NCBI RefSeq assembly: GCF_019331715.1
Contig: NZ_JAHBBG010000002.1
Coordinates: 354,735-418,734 of the forward strand
Direction: 5' to 3'
Length of the DNA: 64,000 nt
From: Bifidobacterium simiiventris
Lineage (GTDB): Bacteria > Actinomycetota > Actinomycetes > Actinomycetales > Bifidobacteriaceae
Shown here: piece after piece, positions 1 through 9,971 of the stretch
Numbering within the stretch: position 1 is the stretch's first letter
Layout: each line of letters opens with the position of its first letter
Notes under the pieces: model-generated
Told to the model about the DNA's origin: nothing
The model's input: only the letters and a program-made list of their open reading frames with translations
Databases searched by the model: none
Translations under genes and position numbers: made by a program

Positions 1-1501
<1,501 letters not shown>

Positions 1502-1515
1502 TGTGATGCGCCGTA

Positions 1516-1540
1516 CTGTGAAATGATTCACAGCCTGTGA
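1516..1540. promoter_or_regulatory. overlapping short palindromes after pyrG
   Basis: CTGTGAA-ATGA-TTCACAG (1516-1533) overlaps TCACAG-C-CTGTGA (1528-1540). No T-run follows, so a terminator is not supported. They may be protein-binding sites that belong with the doubled palindrome just downstream. Confidence 0.35.
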
Positions 1541-1542
1541 CG

Positions 1543-1587
1543 ATCATGGCCATGAGCTCGTATGAGTTCATGGCCATGATGCATAAT
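1543..1587 (+). promoter_or_regulatory. doubled 12-bp palindrome and -10 box before the L,D-transpeptidase
   Basis: The perfect 12-bp palindrome TCATGGCCATGA occurs at 1544-1555 and again at 1568-1579, exactly 24 bp apart. Together they make a 13-bp perfect inverted repeat (1543-1555 and 1568-1580). A -10-like CATAAT lies at 1582-1587, so both sites cover the expected -35 region. This looks like a two-site repressor operator. The binding protein is unknown. Confidence 0.5.
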
Positions 1588-1645
1588 GAGGGGCAGTGCA
1601 CGATATGCCGGTACCATCCGGCAACTGAAGGAAACGAACCGCGAT

Positions 1646-3256
1646 ATGAACGAGAACAATATGAGCAAGGCCGGTGCCTCTGCTGACGGCGAGTCCACCG
1701 CCGTCTTCGCTCCGCTTGATCTGAGCGCTTTCGCCGCGTCCGCACCGTCGGACGAGGCCCGGTCCTCGATCCGCCCTCGCAAGCGCCATGTGATATGGCC
1801 GTGGATCGTACTGGCCGTCCTCGCGGTTCTCGGAGCCGTTGCGGGAGGCGGCATCTGGTTCTTCCAATCCCATGCGCTCCCCGGGGTCACCCTGTGGGGC
1901 ACGCCGGTCACCGGTCGTTCGTACGAGCAGATCGTCTCCCAGATCGACGATGCCGTGAACGGCACGGCCGTCAACGCCTCCTACAACGGCACCACCGCGA
2001 AGGTCACGCTCAAGGATCTCGGCCTGAGCGTCGACTCCGACGCGATCGCGACGCAGGTCATGGACGCCAAGCGCGACGATGCATGGTGGCAGCGCTACGC
2101 CTTCTGGAACACCGCGGACGTCAGCACGGAGCCGGCCAATGCGGATGCCGCGGTGCCGGATACGCTGAACGCCAAGCTGTCCATCGAGGAAGTCAAGCCG
2201 GTCGATGCCGCAGTGCAACTCAACGCCGACGCCAGTGGATTCGACGTCGTCCCCGGCCAGCAGGGCCAAGGTGCCGACCCGGTTCCCGTGGCGCAGGCGG
2301 CGGTGAAGGCCGTTGAGACGCTCGGCGGCGCATCGACCCAGACCGTCGAGGTGAAGCTCGACGCGACCTCGCCGGCGGTGAGCGACGATATCGCCAACCA
2401 AGCGAAAGCAACCCTCGACAATCTGGTGCAAAACCCCGTCTCGATCACCATCGACGACCATCAGATCGCCACGATCGATGCCGCGGCACTGGCTGCATCG
2501 ACGCGCATCGACGCCAATGAGAACGGCAAGCTCGCCGACAGCGAGACGCGCAGCGGATACGTCGTCTTCGACGCGAACAAACTGCAGCAGTACTACGACG
2601 ACTCCATCAAGACGACACTGCAAACAAACCGCGAGGATCGAGACGTCATCGTCAACAACAACGGCGACGAGATCGACGTGCTCAAGGAAGGCCATGACGG
2701 CGTGACCATCGCCGCCGACGGCGACACGAACGTCGGCCACGACGCGGTCGCGGCCCTCGCCAACGGCGGCGGATCCGTCACCGTCGAAGGCACCGTCGAC
2801 CCGATGCAGACCAAGAAAACCAAGCGCCACGTCATCGTCGACCTGTCCGACAACAAGGTATACGCCTACGAGAACGACAAGCTCATCCGAATGATGAACA
2901 TGTCCGCCGGCCAGGGCAACGACCGCAAGACCGGCGAATGCACGGGCGGCGACCTGTGCACGCCGACCGGCGACTTCACCATCTGGCTCAAGTACGAGTC
3001 GCAGGACATGAGCGGCAACCTCACCCTGTCCGACGGTTCCAAGGAATCATGGGACGTCAAGGGCGTCGGCTACGTCAATTACTTCTCGCACTCCGGCTGC
3101 GCGATCCACCGCATCGCCACGCAGACCGCCATGAACGACTCGCAGGTCGCCGCGCTCGGCAACACCTCCCACGGCTGCGTCGGCATCGGCTGGGACCAGG
3201 CCGAATGGTTCTACGGCTGGGCCGTCATGGGCACCTCCGTGCACGTTCAGGTCTGA
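1646..3256 (+). CDS. membrane-anchored L,D-transpeptidase (YkuD domain)
   Basis: This 536-residue protein probably cross-links or modifies peptidoglycan outside the membrane. A charged cytoplasmic N-terminus (ending RPRKR, about 43-47) is followed by one transmembrane segment at about 49-73, then a long region resembling YoaR/PG-binding-4 domains, then a C-terminal YkuD domain. The YkuD signature SHGC ends in the presumed nucleophile Cys511 and follows HSGCAIH. The residues after the Cys are VGI rather than the usual V-R/N-M. The ATG at 1646 is preferred over the in-frame ATG at 1586 because a -10 box at 1582-1587 would place the latter upstream of the transcript start. ATG 1661 is an alternative. 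The gene is monocistronic, with its own operator and terminator. Confidence 0.88.
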   Translation: MNENNMSKAGASADGESTAVFAPLDLSAFAASAPSDEARSSIRPRKRHVIWPWIVLAVLAVLGAVAGGGIWFFQSHALPGVTLWGTPVTGRSYEQIVSQIDDAVNGTAVNASYNGTTAKVTLKDLGLSVDSDAIATQVMDAKRDDAWWQRYAFWNTADVSTEPANADAAVPDTLNAKLSIEEVKPVDAAVQLNADASGFDVVPGQQGQGADPVPVAQAAVKAVETLGGASTQTVEVKLDATSPAVSDDIANQAKATLDNLVQNPVSITIDDHQIATIDAAALAASTRIDANENGKLADSETRSGYVVFDANKLQQYYDDSIKTTLQTNREDRDVIVNNNGDEIDVLKEGHDGVTIAADGDTNVGHDAVAALANGGGSVTVEGTVDPMQTKKTKRHVIVDLSDNKVYAYENDKLIRMMNMSAGQGNDRKTGECTGGDLCTPTGDFTIWLKYESQDMSGNLTLSDGSKESWDVKGVGYVNYFSHSGCAIHRIATQTAMNDSQVAALGNTSHGCVGIGWDQAEWFYGWAVMGTSVHVQV

Positions 3257-3276
3257 CCTTTCCCGGTGAGCCGATA

Positions 3277-3302
3277 CGAACCCCGCCCCAGGGCGGGGTT
3301 CG
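3277..3302 (+). terminator. hairpin after the L,D-transpeptidase
   Basis: CGAACCCCGCCC-CA-GGGCGGGGTTCG is a perfect 12-bp GC-rich stem 20 nt after the stop codon. The following T content is weak, so it is a probable but not classical terminator. Confidence 0.65.
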
Positions 3303-3452
3303 TCCGTTTCGGGCCGTGCCGCGCCGGCGGCGTGCTGTTACGCTCATCACGTTTGCGCTGAGCCAATATTCGACGCGGACGCTTAAGTCGGACCCCGGTA
3401 TCTGTTAGGTTTACGTAGGAACGTTGTGAAGTCGATTGGAGGGAAGCGTACG

Positions 3453-4949
3453 GTGAGCGAAAACCAAGCGCCAAACGCCGCGGCTGACGTGGAGATGAGC
3501 CAGTATGTGGCCGATCGTGCCCGCGTCAACGAGGAGAAAATCAAACAGGATGACGAGATCATCCAGCAGTTCGGCGACTACAGCTACGGCTGGCATGATT
3601 CCGATGCGGCCGGCGAGGCCGCGAAGCGAGGCATTGACGAGAACGTCGTACGAGCCATCAGTGCTGACAAGGGTGAGCCGCAATGGATGCTCGACATGCG
3701 TCTGCGTGGCTTCAAGGCATTCCTTGACAAGCCGATGCCTGACTGGGGCGTCGACCTGTCCGGCTTCAACGCCGACGACTTCAAGTACTACGTCAAGCCG
3801 ATCGACAAGCAGGCCAAGACGTGGGAAGAACTGCCGGACGACATCCGCTCCACGTACGACCGTCTCGGCATTCCGGAGGCCGAGAAGAAGCGTCTCGTCT
3901 CCGGCGTCGCCGCGCAGTACGAATCCGAGGTCATCTACAACTCCATTCAGGAGGACCTCAAGAAGCAGGGCGTGATCTTCGTCGACACCGACACCGCCGT
4001 GCGCGAATACCCTGATCTCGTGCGCAAGTACTTCGGCACCGTCGTCTCCCCGGAAGACAACAAGTTCGGCGCGCTCAACACCGCCGCATGGTCCGGCGGC
4101 TCGTTCGTCTACGTCCCCAAGGGCGTGCACGTCGACATCCCGCTGCAGGCCTATTTCCGCATCAACACGCCGGCCATGGGACAGTTCGAACGCACGCTCA
4201 TCATCGCCGACGAGGGCTCCTACGTGCACTACGTCGAAGGCTGCACCGCCCCGATCTGGTCCGAGGATTCGCTGCACGCCGCCATCGTCGAGATCATCGT
4301 CGAGAAGCATGCCCGCGTGCGCTACACCACCGTGCAGAACTGGTCGAACAACGTGTACAATCTCGTCACCCAGCGTGCCTACGTGCGCGAGGGCGGCACG
4401 ATGGAATGGGTCGACGGCAACATCGGATCCAAGGCCACTATGAAGTACCCGGCCTGCATCCTCGCCGAACCGTACGCCACCGCGTCCACGATGTCGCTCG
4501 GCTTCGCCGGCAAGGGCCAGTACCAGGATACCGGCGCGAAGATGATCCACCTTGCCCCGCACACCAAGTCCACGATCGTTGCCAAGTCGATCTCGCGCGG
4601 CGGCGGACGTTCCGCCTACCGCGGCCTCGTCAAGATCGTCGACGGCGCGTATGGTTCCTCGAACTCGACCGTCTGCGACGCGCTGCTCGTCGACGACTTC
4701 AGCCGTTCCGACACATACCCGCATGTGGACGTGCGCGAGGATGACGTGACGATGGCGCATGAGGCGACCGTCTCCAAGGTCTCCGAAGACCAGCTGTTCT
4801 ACCTGATGAGCCGCGGCCTCGAGGAGAAGGAAGCCATGGGCATGATCGTGCGCGGCTTCGTGGAGCCGATCAGCCGCGAGCTGCCGATGGAATACGCGCT
4901 CGAACTGAACCGTTTGGTCGAACTGCAGATGGAAGGATCGGTGGGCTGA
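3453..4949 (+). CDS. sufB: Fe-S cluster scaffold SufB
   Basis: SufB is the scaffold subunit of the SufBCD complex on which Fe-S clusters are built in the cytoplasm. The protein is 498 residues, the family length. It has the conserved run [20 protein letters not shown], a C-terminal beta-helix, and a Cys in [11 protein letters not shown] (Cys408) that matches the region of the catalytic Cys in known SufB proteins. GTG at 3453 is chosen because GGAGGG lies 9 nt upstream (3438-3443); the GTG at 3426 has no such site. It opens sufB-D-C-S-U-T, with sufD starting 5 nt after its stop. No SufR or IscR-type repressor gene lies nearby. Confidence 0.96.
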   Translation: MSENQAPNAAADVEMSQYVADRARVNEEKIKQDDEIIQQFGDYSYGWHDSDAAGEAAKRGIDENVVRAISADKGEPQWMLDMRLRGFKAFLDKPMPDWGVDLSGFNADDFKYYVKPIDKQAKTWEELPDDIRSTYDRLGIPEAEKKRLVSGVAAQYESEVIYNSIQEDLKKQGVIFVDTDTAVREYPDLVRKYFGTVVSPEDNKFGALNTAAWSGGSFVYVPKGVHVDIPLQAYFRINTPAMGQFERTLIIADEGSYVHYVEGCTAPIWSEDSLHAAIVEIIVEKHARVRYTTVQNWSNNVYNLVTQRAYVREGGTMEWVDGNIGSKATMKYPACILAEPYATASTMSLGFAGKGQYQDTGAKMIHLAPHTKSTIVAKSISRGGGRSAYRGLVKIVDGAYGSSNSTVCDALLVDDFSRSDTYPHVDVREDDVTMAHEATVSKVSEDQLFYLMSRGLEEKEAMGMIVRGFVEPISRELPMEYALELNRLVELQMEGSVG

Positions 4950-4954
4950 TTCCC

Positions 4955-6184
4955 ATGGCATCGAACACAACTGAACTCAACATTCCCGTCGCTGACCCGA
5001 ACGACCCGTACGCGATCCCGGCGGCCATGCCGTCGAGCGCCGACAAGGAACCGCGCTCGTTCGACGTGGCCGACTTCCCGCAGCCGACCCGCAAGCAGGA
5101 GGACTGGCGCTACACACCGCTCGAACGCATCGAGGAATTCTTCGACGTGTTCAAGCCGAGCGGCGAGACCACGCTGGTCATCTCCAACGTCGACGGCACG
5201 CCTGTCGACCCGGATCATGTGACCGTCAGCCAGACCAAGCTCGGCGAAGGCGGCTCCGGCACCGTATCCAAGCCGAACGACCGCGCGTCCGTCGTCGAAT
5301 GGAACTCCGGTCACACCGCCACCGTCGTCGAGCTGAAGGGCGAGCTCGCCCAGCCCGTGCTCATTCGCGTGATCGGCGGCGGCGAGGATCTCGACGCGCT
5401 GCATCTGGTCATCGCCGCGGCCGATGGCACGCACGGCGACGTCGTCGTCGAGCACAACGGCACCGCGCGCCTCGCCGAAGGCATCGAAATCACCACCGGC
5501 AAGGACTCCCACGTCTCCGCCACGTTCATCCAGGAATGGGACAAGGGCTCCAAGCACGTCGGCAACCACCGCATCCACGTCGGCGAAAACGCCTCGCTGC
5601 GCCACTCCGTCGTCACACTCGGCGGCGACGTCGTGCGCATCCGCATGGACCAGGACTTCGGCGGGCCGCAAGGCGACCTCAACATGCTCGGCATCTACTT
5701 CGTCGACCCGGGCGAGCACATCGAACACCGCACGATGGTGGTGCACAACCATCCCGAATGCAAGTCCCGCGTGGTCTACAAGGGCGCGCTCGACGGCAAG
5801 GACGCGCACTCCACGTGGGTCGGCAACGCCCTGATCGCGCCCACCGCGCCCGGCACCGACTCCTACGAGCTCAACCGCAACCTCGTGCTCACCCCCGGAG
5901 CGATCGCCGACTCCGAGCCGAACCTCGAAATCGAAAACGGCAACATCATCGGCGCCGGCCACGCCAGCTCCATCGGCCGCTTCGACGACGAGGAACTGTT
6001 CTACCTGCAGTCGCGCGGCATCCCCGAAACCGAGGCCCGCAAGCTCGTCGTGCGCGGCTTCTTCGGCGAACTCGTCGAGGAGATCGGCGTGCCCTCCGTC
6101 GCCCAGCATCTCATGGACGTGATCGACCGCCGCCTCGCCCGCGGCGAGGACGCGGCCATGCAGGCAGTGCTCGAAGACAAGTAA
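4955..6184 (+). CDS. sufD: Fe-S cluster assembly protein SufD
   Basis: SufD is the SufB paralogue that completes the SufBCD scaffold and helps iron enter. The protein is 409 residues. The N-terminus carries the family motif RKQEDWRYTPLERIEEFF (about 46-63), and the C-terminal half has the SufBD beta-helix with ARKLVVRGFFGELVEE near the end, parallel to [12 protein letters not shown] in SufB. It starts with ATG 5 nt after the sufB stop, so translational coupling is likely. Confidence 0.95.
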   Translation: MASNTTELNIPVADPNDPYAIPAAMPSSADKEPRSFDVADFPQPTRKQEDWRYTPLERIEEFFDVFKPSGETTLVISNVDGTPVDPDHVTVSQTKLGEGGSGTVSKPNDRASVVEWNSGHTATVVELKGELAQPVLIRVIGGGEDLDALHLVIAAADGTHGDVVVEHNGTARLAEGIEITTGKDSHVSATFIQEWDKGSKHVGNHRIHVGENASLRHSVVTLGGDVVRIRMDQDFGGPQGDLNMLGIYFVDPGEHIEHRTMVVHNHPECKSRVVYKGALDGKDAHSTWVGNALIAPTAPGTDSYELNRNLVLTPGAIADSEPNLEIENGNIIGAGHASSIGRFDDEELFYLQSRGIPETEARKLVVRGFFGELVEEIGVPSVAQHLMDVIDRRLARGEDAAMQAVLEDK

Positions 6185-6220
6185 CCCAAGACTTTCATTC
6201 GTCAATCACAGGAGAATCCA

Positions 6221-7000
6221 ATGTCCACTCTGGAAATCAAGGACCTGTACGCCTCCGTCGAAACCAAGGAAGGCCGCAAGCAGATCCTCAAGGGCGTGAA
6301 CCTGACCGTCAACTCCGGCGAGACGCACGCCATCATGGGCCCCAACGGCTCCGGCAAGTCCACACTCGCCTACACGCTGGCCGGCCACCCCAAGTACGAG
6401 GTCGATTCGGGTGAGGTGCTGCTCGACGGCGTCGACATCTTGAAGCAGACCCCGGACGAGCGTGCCAAGGAAGGCCTGTTCCTCGCCATGCAGTATCCGG
6501 TCGAAGTGCCGGGCGTGTCGATGACCAACTTCCTGCGCACCGCCAAGACCGAGGTCGACGGCAAGGCGCCGGCCATCCGCACCTGGACCAAAGAACTGTC
6601 CGAAGCCATGAAGCGTCTGCGCATGGATCCGAAGTTCGCCACGCGCTCCGTCAACGAAGGCTTCTCCGGCGGCGAGAAGAAGCGCGCCGAAGTGCTCCAG
6701 CTCGAACTGCTCAAGCCCAAGTTCGCGATCCTCGACGAAACCGACTCCGGTCTTGACGTCGACGCGCTGCGCATCGTGTCCGAAGGCGTGAACCGCGCCA
6801 AGGAGGCCAACAACTTCGGCATCCTCATGGTCACGCACTACACTCGCATCCTCAAGTACATCAAGCCGGACATCGTGCACGTCTTCGCCGACGGCCACTT
6901 CGTCAAGACCGGCGGCCCGGAGCTGGCCGACGAACTCGAAGAGCACGGCTACGACGCGTACCTGCCCGAGGGCGCCGACTCCGAATCCGCGCTGGCGTAA
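6221..7000 (+). CDS. sufC: SufC ATPase of the SufBCD complex
   Basis: SufC is an ABC-type ATPase that is soluble rather than a transporter; ATP binding reshapes SufB and SufD during cluster assembly. The protein is 259 residues: Walker A GPNGSGKST at 40-48, signature FSGGEKKR near 148, Walker B FAILDETDSGLD near 167. An AGGAG site sits 7-8 nt before the ATG. After it comes the longest gap in the operon (343 bp), filled by two structured elements, so sufC may end a processed or separately expressed transcript segment. Confidence 0.96.
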   Translation: MSTLEIKDLYASVETKEGRKQILKGVNLTVNSGETHAIMGPNGSGKSTLAYTLAGHPKYEVDSGEVLLDGVDILKQTPDERAKEGLFLAMQYPVEVPGVSMTNFLRTAKTEVDGKAPAIRTWTKELSEAMKRLRMDPKFATRSVNEGFSGGEKKRAEVLQLELLKPKFAILDETDSGLDVDALRIVSEGVNRAKEANNFGILMVTHYTRILKYIKPDIVHVFADGHFVKTGGPELADELEEHGYDAYLPEGADSESALA

Positions 7001-7041
7001 GTCGCTTTCGTTCAGCTAGTTCGCTCAGTTCCAGCGTTGCC

Positions 7042-7129
7042 GTGTGGAGCGGGGATATGCATATCGTGACACGCTCCGGGCCGCTCGGCCGAGTCTTACG
7101 GTCTCGATACGCATATCCCCGCCCCACAC
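7042..7129. repeat. structured inverted element A in the sufC-sufS gap
   Basis: A 25-nt left arm (7042-7066) pairs with a right arm (7105-7129) with only two mismatches, enclosing a 38-nt loop. Read on the minus strand, the loop contains GACCGTAAGACTC, an apical hairpin GGCC-GAGC-GGCC, then CGGAGCGTGTC. The same core, with a compensating stem change, appears inverted in element B. No coding role is seen. Confidence 0.75.
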
Positions 7130-7196
7130 TCTCTTGCACTCAGCTGTTACGTTCTGACAACTTGAGTTTGTATTACGTAAGTTGATCAACGACGGA

Positions 7197-7286
7197 GCGG
7201 TAGGGTGGGGGATGTTCTGTTCGCGACCGTAAGACTTGGGCGAGCGCCCCGGAGCGTGTCGAGAATAGAACATCCCAGCCTACCGC
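7197..7286. repeat. structured inverted element B in the sufC-sufS gap
   Basis: Arms 7197-7222 and 7263-7286 pair (GCGGTAGG, TGG, GATGTTCT, TTC blocks) with two mismatches and a 2-nt bulge around a 40-nt loop. On the plus strand the loop reads GACCGTAAGACTT, GGGC-GAGC-GCCC, CGGAGCGTGTC. The outer arms share no sequence with element A, but the core does, in opposite orientation. The 67-nt spacer between A and B and the 57 nt before sufS may hold a sufS promoter, such as TATAAA near 7326; this was not resolved. Confidence 0.75.
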
Positions 7287-7343
7287 GGCCACTGCTGGAA
7301 CTACAGTGAAGGGCTGTGCCGGACGTATAAATAAGGGGAATAT

Positions 7344-8615
7344 ATGGTTGATTTTGCAGCGATTCGGGGGCAGTTCCCGATTTTGGATCAGGAGGTGCAT
7401 GGGCATCCGCTCGTGTATCTCGATTCGGCGGCGACCTCGCAGAAACCGCAGTGCGTGATCGACGCGGAGGCTGACTTTTACCGTACGATCAACGCCGGTG
7501 TGCATCGTGGTGCGCACGAGCTGGCGGCCCGTTCGACCGTCGCGTTTGAGGAGGCGCGTGCCAAGGTCGCGCGTCTGGTCGGCGCGAACGCCGAGGAAGG
7601 ACAGGAGGAGGTCGTCGTCACCGGTGGCGCGACAGCCGGCCTGAACCTGCTGGCAACGGCATTCGGCAACGCAAGCCTCGGGCGCGGGGGAGCGGCCGCC
7701 AAGCGGTTCGCCTTGAAGCCCGGTGACGAGATCGTCGTGTCCAAGGCCGAGCACCATTCGGTGCTGCTGCCGTTCCAGGAACTGGCCTACCGCACTGGCG
7801 CGACGCTCAAATGGTTCGACCTGACCGAAGACGGCCGCATCCGCTCCGATATGGCCGACGAGGTCATCACCGAGCGCACCAAGGTCGTGGCGATCACGCA
7901 CGTGGGCAACACCACCGGCGCGATCACCGACATAGCTCCCATCGTGCGCCGTGCCCATGAGGTCGGTGCCGTGTTCATTCTTGACGCATGCCAGTCGGTG
8001 CCGCATCTCAAGGTCGATTTCCATGCGATGGACGTCGACTTCGCCGCGTGGAGCGCGCACAAGATGTACGGTCCGACCGGCGTCGGCTTTCTGTACGGCA
8101 AGCGCGAGCTGCTCGAGGCGCTGCCGCCGGCGAACTTCGGCGGGTCGATGGTCGAACTCGCGTGGATGGACAAGCCCGCGCAGTACATGGAACCGCCGGC
8201 ACGCTTCGAGGCCGGTACGCAGCCGGTCGCGCAGGTCGTGGCCGCCGGTGTGGCCGCCGAATGGATGATGACCATCGGGTTGGAGAACATCGAGGCGCAT
8301 GAGAAGACCATCGCCGCGGAACTCCTGAAGCTCGGAGACATCGACGGCGTGCGCATCTTGGGACCGCGCGAGAACGTGGATCGCATCGGCACTGTCGCGT
8401 TCGACGTGGCCGGCGTGCACCCGCACGATGTCGGCCAGTTCATCGACGCGCAGGGCATCGCCATCCGCGTCGGCCACCACTGCGCCCAGCCGGTGCACCG
8501 TCACTTCGGCCTGTACGCGTCCAACCGTGCGTCGAGCGGCGTGTACAACAGCGTCGACGACGCGGCTGCGCTGGTCGAGGCAGTGGCGAAAGTCCGTCCG
8601 TTCTTTAAGGTGTGA
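7344..8615 (+). CDS. sufS: cysteine desulfurase SufS
   Basis: SufS is a PLP enzyme that takes sulfur from cysteine as a persulfide and hands it to SufU. The protein is 423 residues, a group II (SufS/CsdA) desulfurase. The PLP-binding lysine is in WSAHKMYGPTGVGFLYG (Lys240) and the persulfide cysteine is in RVGHHCAQP (Cys380). The insert EEGQEEVVVTGG and a short Gly-rich segment (GRGGAAAKR) near 110-120 are slightly longer than usual. SD AAGGGG precedes the ATG at 7344. sufU begins 3 nt after its stop. Confidence 0.96.
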   Translation: MVDFAAIRGQFPILDQEVHGHPLVYLDSAATSQKPQCVIDAEADFYRTINAGVHRGAHELAARSTVAFEEARAKVARLVGANAEEGQEEVVVTGGATAGLNLLATAFGNASLGRGGAAAKRFALKPGDEIVVSKAEHHSVLLPFQELAYRTGATLKWFDLTEDGRIRSDMADEVITERTKVVAITHVGNTTGAITDIAPIVRRAHEVGAVFILDACQSVPHLKVDFHAMDVDFAAWSAHKMYGPTGVGFLYGKRELLEALPPANFGGSMVELAWMDKPAQYMEPPARFEAGTQPVAQVVAAGVAAEWMMTIGLENIEAHEKTIAAELLKLGDIDGVRILGPRENVDRIGTVAFDVAGVHPHDVGQFIDAQGIAIRVGHHCAQPVHRHFGLYASNRASSGVYNSVDDAAALVEAVAKVRPFFKV

Positions 8616-8618
8616 TAC

Positions 8619-9167
8619 ATGAACGATTTTGGTATGAGCGGCGATGATCTCGAACAGATGTATCAGGAGGTCATCCTTGAAGCCGCGCGTGATCCGCACG
8701 GCAAGGAATCCTTCGCGCCCGATCTCGCGTCGGAAGACAGCGCGTCGGCCGGCGACAGCACGATCCGAGCCAGCCATGAATACTGCACGCCGGGAGAATC
8801 CCACCAGTTCAACCCGACCTGCGGCGACGAGGCGACCGTGCACGTCGAAGTCTCCGACGCCGAACCGCATCGCATCGAACGTCTCGTATGGGACGGCCAT
8901 GGTTGCTCCATCTCGCAGGCGAGCCTGTCGGTGATGGTCGATCTGTGCGCGGGCAAGACCGTGGACGAAGCGATGGACCTGTTCCGCGACTTCCACGAGC
9001 TGATGGAATCGCGCGGTGCCGGACTGAACGACGACGCCAAGGAGGAGAAGCTCGAGGACGCGGTCGTGTTCCAAGGCGTGTCCAAATATCCGATGCGCAT
9101 CAAATGCGCCCTGCTCGGCTGGGAAGGCATGCGCGATTCGGTGGCCAAGGCGCTGGCAGCGAAATGA
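8619..9167 (+). CDS. sufU: SufU zinc-dependent sulfurtransferase
   Basis: SufU is a NifU-like protein that accepts persulfide sulfur from SufS in Gram-positive SUF systems. The protein is 182 residues. The zinc and sulfur-transfer ligands are visible: Cys56 (EYCTPG), Cys68 and Asp70 (TCGDE), Cys96 (GHGCSISQAS), and a late Cys in IKCALLGW. The insert between the second and third Cys groups is typical of SufU rather than IscU. It starts 3 nt after sufS. No sufE is present, as expected when SufU is. Confidence 0.94.
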   Translation: MNDFGMSGDDLEQMYQEVILEAARDPHGKESFAPDLASEDSASAGDSTIRASHEYCTPGESHQFNPTCGDEATVHVEVSDAEPHRIERLVWDGHGCSISQASLSVMVDLCAGKTVDEAMDLFRDFHELMESRGAGLNDDAKEEKLEDAVVFQGVSKYPMRIKCALLGWEGMRDSVAKALAAK

Positions 9168-9172
9168 TGGTT

Positions 9173-9200
9173 CCGGCTCTCCTCGGGAGAGGGGAGCCGG
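9173..9200 (+). terminator. hairpin between sufU and sufT
   Basis: CCGGCTCTCCTC-GGGA-GAGGGGAGCCGG, with one G-T pair. No T-run follows, and a -10-like TATATT (9203-9208) comes next. It may attenuate read-through or stabilise the upstream mRNA while sufT has its own promoter. Confidence 0.5.
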
Positions 9201-9243
9201 AGTATATTGAATACCAACTGTTTCCCACAATGTCTGGAGTGAT

Positions 9244-9840
9244 ATGAGCGACAATCTGGTGCCGGAACCCGAGCCGTCGGTGTTCGATGCGGTGAACAAG
9301 GTGCTGGGCGACGAGGAGGCCGCTCGTCGCGTGATGGCCAATCCGAATCTGGCTGCGGGCTTCCCGAACGGACGTCCCGCGCCGGCCAGCTCGGCAGCGA
9401 ACGGCGACGTCGAAATGTGCGCGTGCGGTCGTCATCCGAAAAGCGAATGCGGCCATGAGGGTGAGCACAGCAGCGAGGATGACATTCCGCTCAAGGCCGT
9501 GGACGACATCGGCCGCGCCACCGCTGAGGATGTCAAGGAGGCCCTGCATCAGGTCATCGACCCGGAGCTTGGTATCGACGTGATCGACCTCGGCTTGGTC
9601 TACGGTATCGAAATCGACGAACTCGGCCGCGCGATCATCACGATGACACTCACCACCCCTGCCTGCCCGCTCACCGATCTCATCGAGGACGAGTGCGCGA
9701 GCACGTTGGCCGGTCTGGTTGAGGAATTCCGCATCGACTGGACGTGGCAGCCGCGTTGGACGATGGACAAGATCACCCCGGAAGGCCGTGATCAGTTGGC
9801 CGCGCTCGGATTCAACTTCGACAATCTGCCGAAGTACTAA
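9244..9840 (+). CDS. sufT: SufT-like Fe-S assembly factor (DUF59/MIP18) with Cys/His-rich N-terminus
   Basis: DUF59 proteins help load Fe-S clusters onto target enzymes. The C-terminal domain (about 92-190) is typical: LHQVIDPELGIDVIDLGLVY and TPACPLTD with the conserved Cys141. It is preceded by about 80 extra residues. These carry CACGRHPKSECGHEGEH, which holds Cys59, Cys61, Cys69, His71 and His75, a possible metal or cluster site. The ATG at 9244 has GGAG 5 nt upstream. It closes the SUF operon and is followed by a terminator shared with glgC. Confidence 0.9.
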   Translation: MSDNLVPEPEPSVFDAVNKVLGDEEAARRVMANPNLAAGFPNGRPAPASSAANGDVEMCACGRHPKSECGHEGEHSSEDDIPLKAVDDIGRATAEDVKEALHQVIDPELGIDVIDLGLVYGIEIDELGRAIITMTLTTPACPLTDLIEDECASTLAGLVEEFRIDWTWQPRWTMDKITPEGRDQLAALGFNFDNLPKY

Positions 9841-9919
9841 CCGACCAAAATCATCGGTATTCGGTGGCATGACAGGCATACGCTTGTTGCGCCACCGTTT
9901 TCTTCGGTACAGCAACGAC

Positions 9920-9947
9920 AAAGCCCCGGCCATATGGTCGGGGCTTT
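9920..9947. terminator. bidirectional terminator between sufT and glgC
   Basis: AAAGCCCCGGCC-ATAT-GGTCGGGGCTTT: a 12-bp stem with one G-T pair, with A on the left and T on the right. It lies between two convergent genes and can serve both. Confidence 0.85.
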
Positions 9948-9971
9948 AGGCTATCTGATGAGTTTTGCCGA

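Noticed and set aside
7173..9341. 722-codon open frame on the minus strand opposite sufS-sufU
   Set aside because: It mirrors well-identified SUF genes; long antisense frames are expected in GC-rich DNA with strong third-position bias. No family motif or start site.
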